NCBI GenBank assembly: GCA_029261375.1
Contig: JAJDBL010000390.1
Coordinates: 1 to 6,241, forward strand
Origin: Nitrospirales bacterium
GTDB taxonomy: Bacteria; Nitrospirota; Nitrospiria; Nitrospirales; UBA2166
Length of the DNA stretch: 6,241 bases
Reading direction: 5' to 3'
Part shown: positions 6,033 to 6,241 of the stretch, in pieces
How the letters are laid out: each line of letters opens with the position of its first letter
Numbering within the stretch: position 1 is the first letter of the stretch
Notes under the pieces: generated by a model
What the model saw: only the letters and a program-made list of their open reading frames with translations
Database searches by the model: none
Told to the model about the DNA's origin: nothing
Translations under genes and position numbers: made by a program

Positions 6033-6241
6033 TTAGGCTTGTGGTGAGACGTGAAATGTTTCAATGCCGTGATGCTTAAGGTATTGCGTCAGCGAGAGAA
6101 AAACGTGGTAGAACGATGACGCGGGCACCCTGGGGGAAATTCCATCACCGTCGGCGCCGATCTGATCCTGCCATAGGCCCGGGCGAACAGATAAGTAGCG
6201 CTCGAAGATTGACGTAAGGATCGCCTCAGGTTGCAGGCGGG
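6033..6241 (-). CDS. C-terminal end of an AGE-family sugar epimerase/isomerase (cut by window edge)
   Basis: The last 68 codons of a minus-strand gene that enters from beyond the right edge; the first full codon is at 6239-6237 and the TAA stop is 6035-6033. The fragment contains a GLWQDQIGADGDG stretch (fragment residues 21-33), then VPASSFYHVFLSL (38-50). A GLW-D-ADG segment followed by PAS-S/T-x-YH is characteristic of the C-terminus of N-acylglucosamine 2-epimerase / mannose isomerase type proteins with an (alpha/alpha)6 barrel; the His in this segment (fragment residue 45) probably matches a conserved active-site His. The exact sugar substrate (N-acylglucosamine, mannose or mannose 6-phosphate) cannot be told from this part. 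The methyltransferase gene follows after 18 bases, so they are likely one operon. The 5' part and promoter are outside the window. Confidence 0.75.
   Translation of the reverse strand, partial: RLQPEAILTSIFERYLSVRPGLWQDQIGADGDGISPRVPASSFYHVFLSLTQYLKHHGIETFHVSPQA

Noticed and set aside
5843..6079. Open + strand frame of 78 codons spanning the methyltransferase start
   Set aside because: It overlaps both minus-strand genes, which have clear family motifs, and its product is Arg/Cys-rich with no recognisable fold. It is a shadow of the opposite strand.

Overview
The window is gene-dense bacterial DNA of moderate GC. Genes start with ATG and most have purine-rich Shine-Dalgarno sites. A Sec signal peptide, soluble CckA-like signalling proteins, a CARDB-type secreted protein and an AGE-family sugar enzyme suggest a free-living bacterium, probably Gram-negative. 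The phylum cannot be settled from this sequence alone, and I saw no RNA genes, CRISPR array, insertion sequence or phage genes.

Left part (1-3372, all + strand): a signalling cluster. A soluble hybrid histidine kinase (coiled coil, PAS, HisKA, HATPase, receiver; start may lie left of the window) is followed by a LuxR-type transcription regulator. Its receiver-like domain has lost the phospho-acceptor Asp and the conserved Lys, and a long helical insert precedes its HTH. Next come a possible 31-residue ORF with a small GAAA-loop hairpin at its start, and a single-domain STAS protein (anti-anti-sigma type) with a strong ribosome binding site. The likely theme is sensing plus gene control, perhaps with a partner-switching branch, but no anti-sigma kinase, phosphatase or Hpt protein lies in the window.

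Middle (3373-3833): about 460 bases without a convincing gene. They hold several short dyads and GTGAC repeats and probably the promoter of the next gene. That gene (3834-5189, +) encodes a secreted protein with a signal peptide, a CARDB-like domain, a PPC-like domain, a Pro/Gly linker and a beta-rich C-terminal domain.

Right part (5214-6241, - strand): a two-gene operon converging on the secreted-protein gene. The first gene enters from beyond the right edge; only its last 68 codons are present and they look like the C-terminus of an AGE-family sugar epimerase/isomerase. Eighteen bases later, in the same frame, starts a class I SAM-dependent methyltransferase. No intrinsic terminator with a T-run was seen between the converging genes.

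The most notable points are the degenerate receiver of the LuxR regulator beside an intact hybrid kinase, the edge-truncated AGE gene, the possible small ORF in front of the STAS gene, and the repeat-rich intergenic region.
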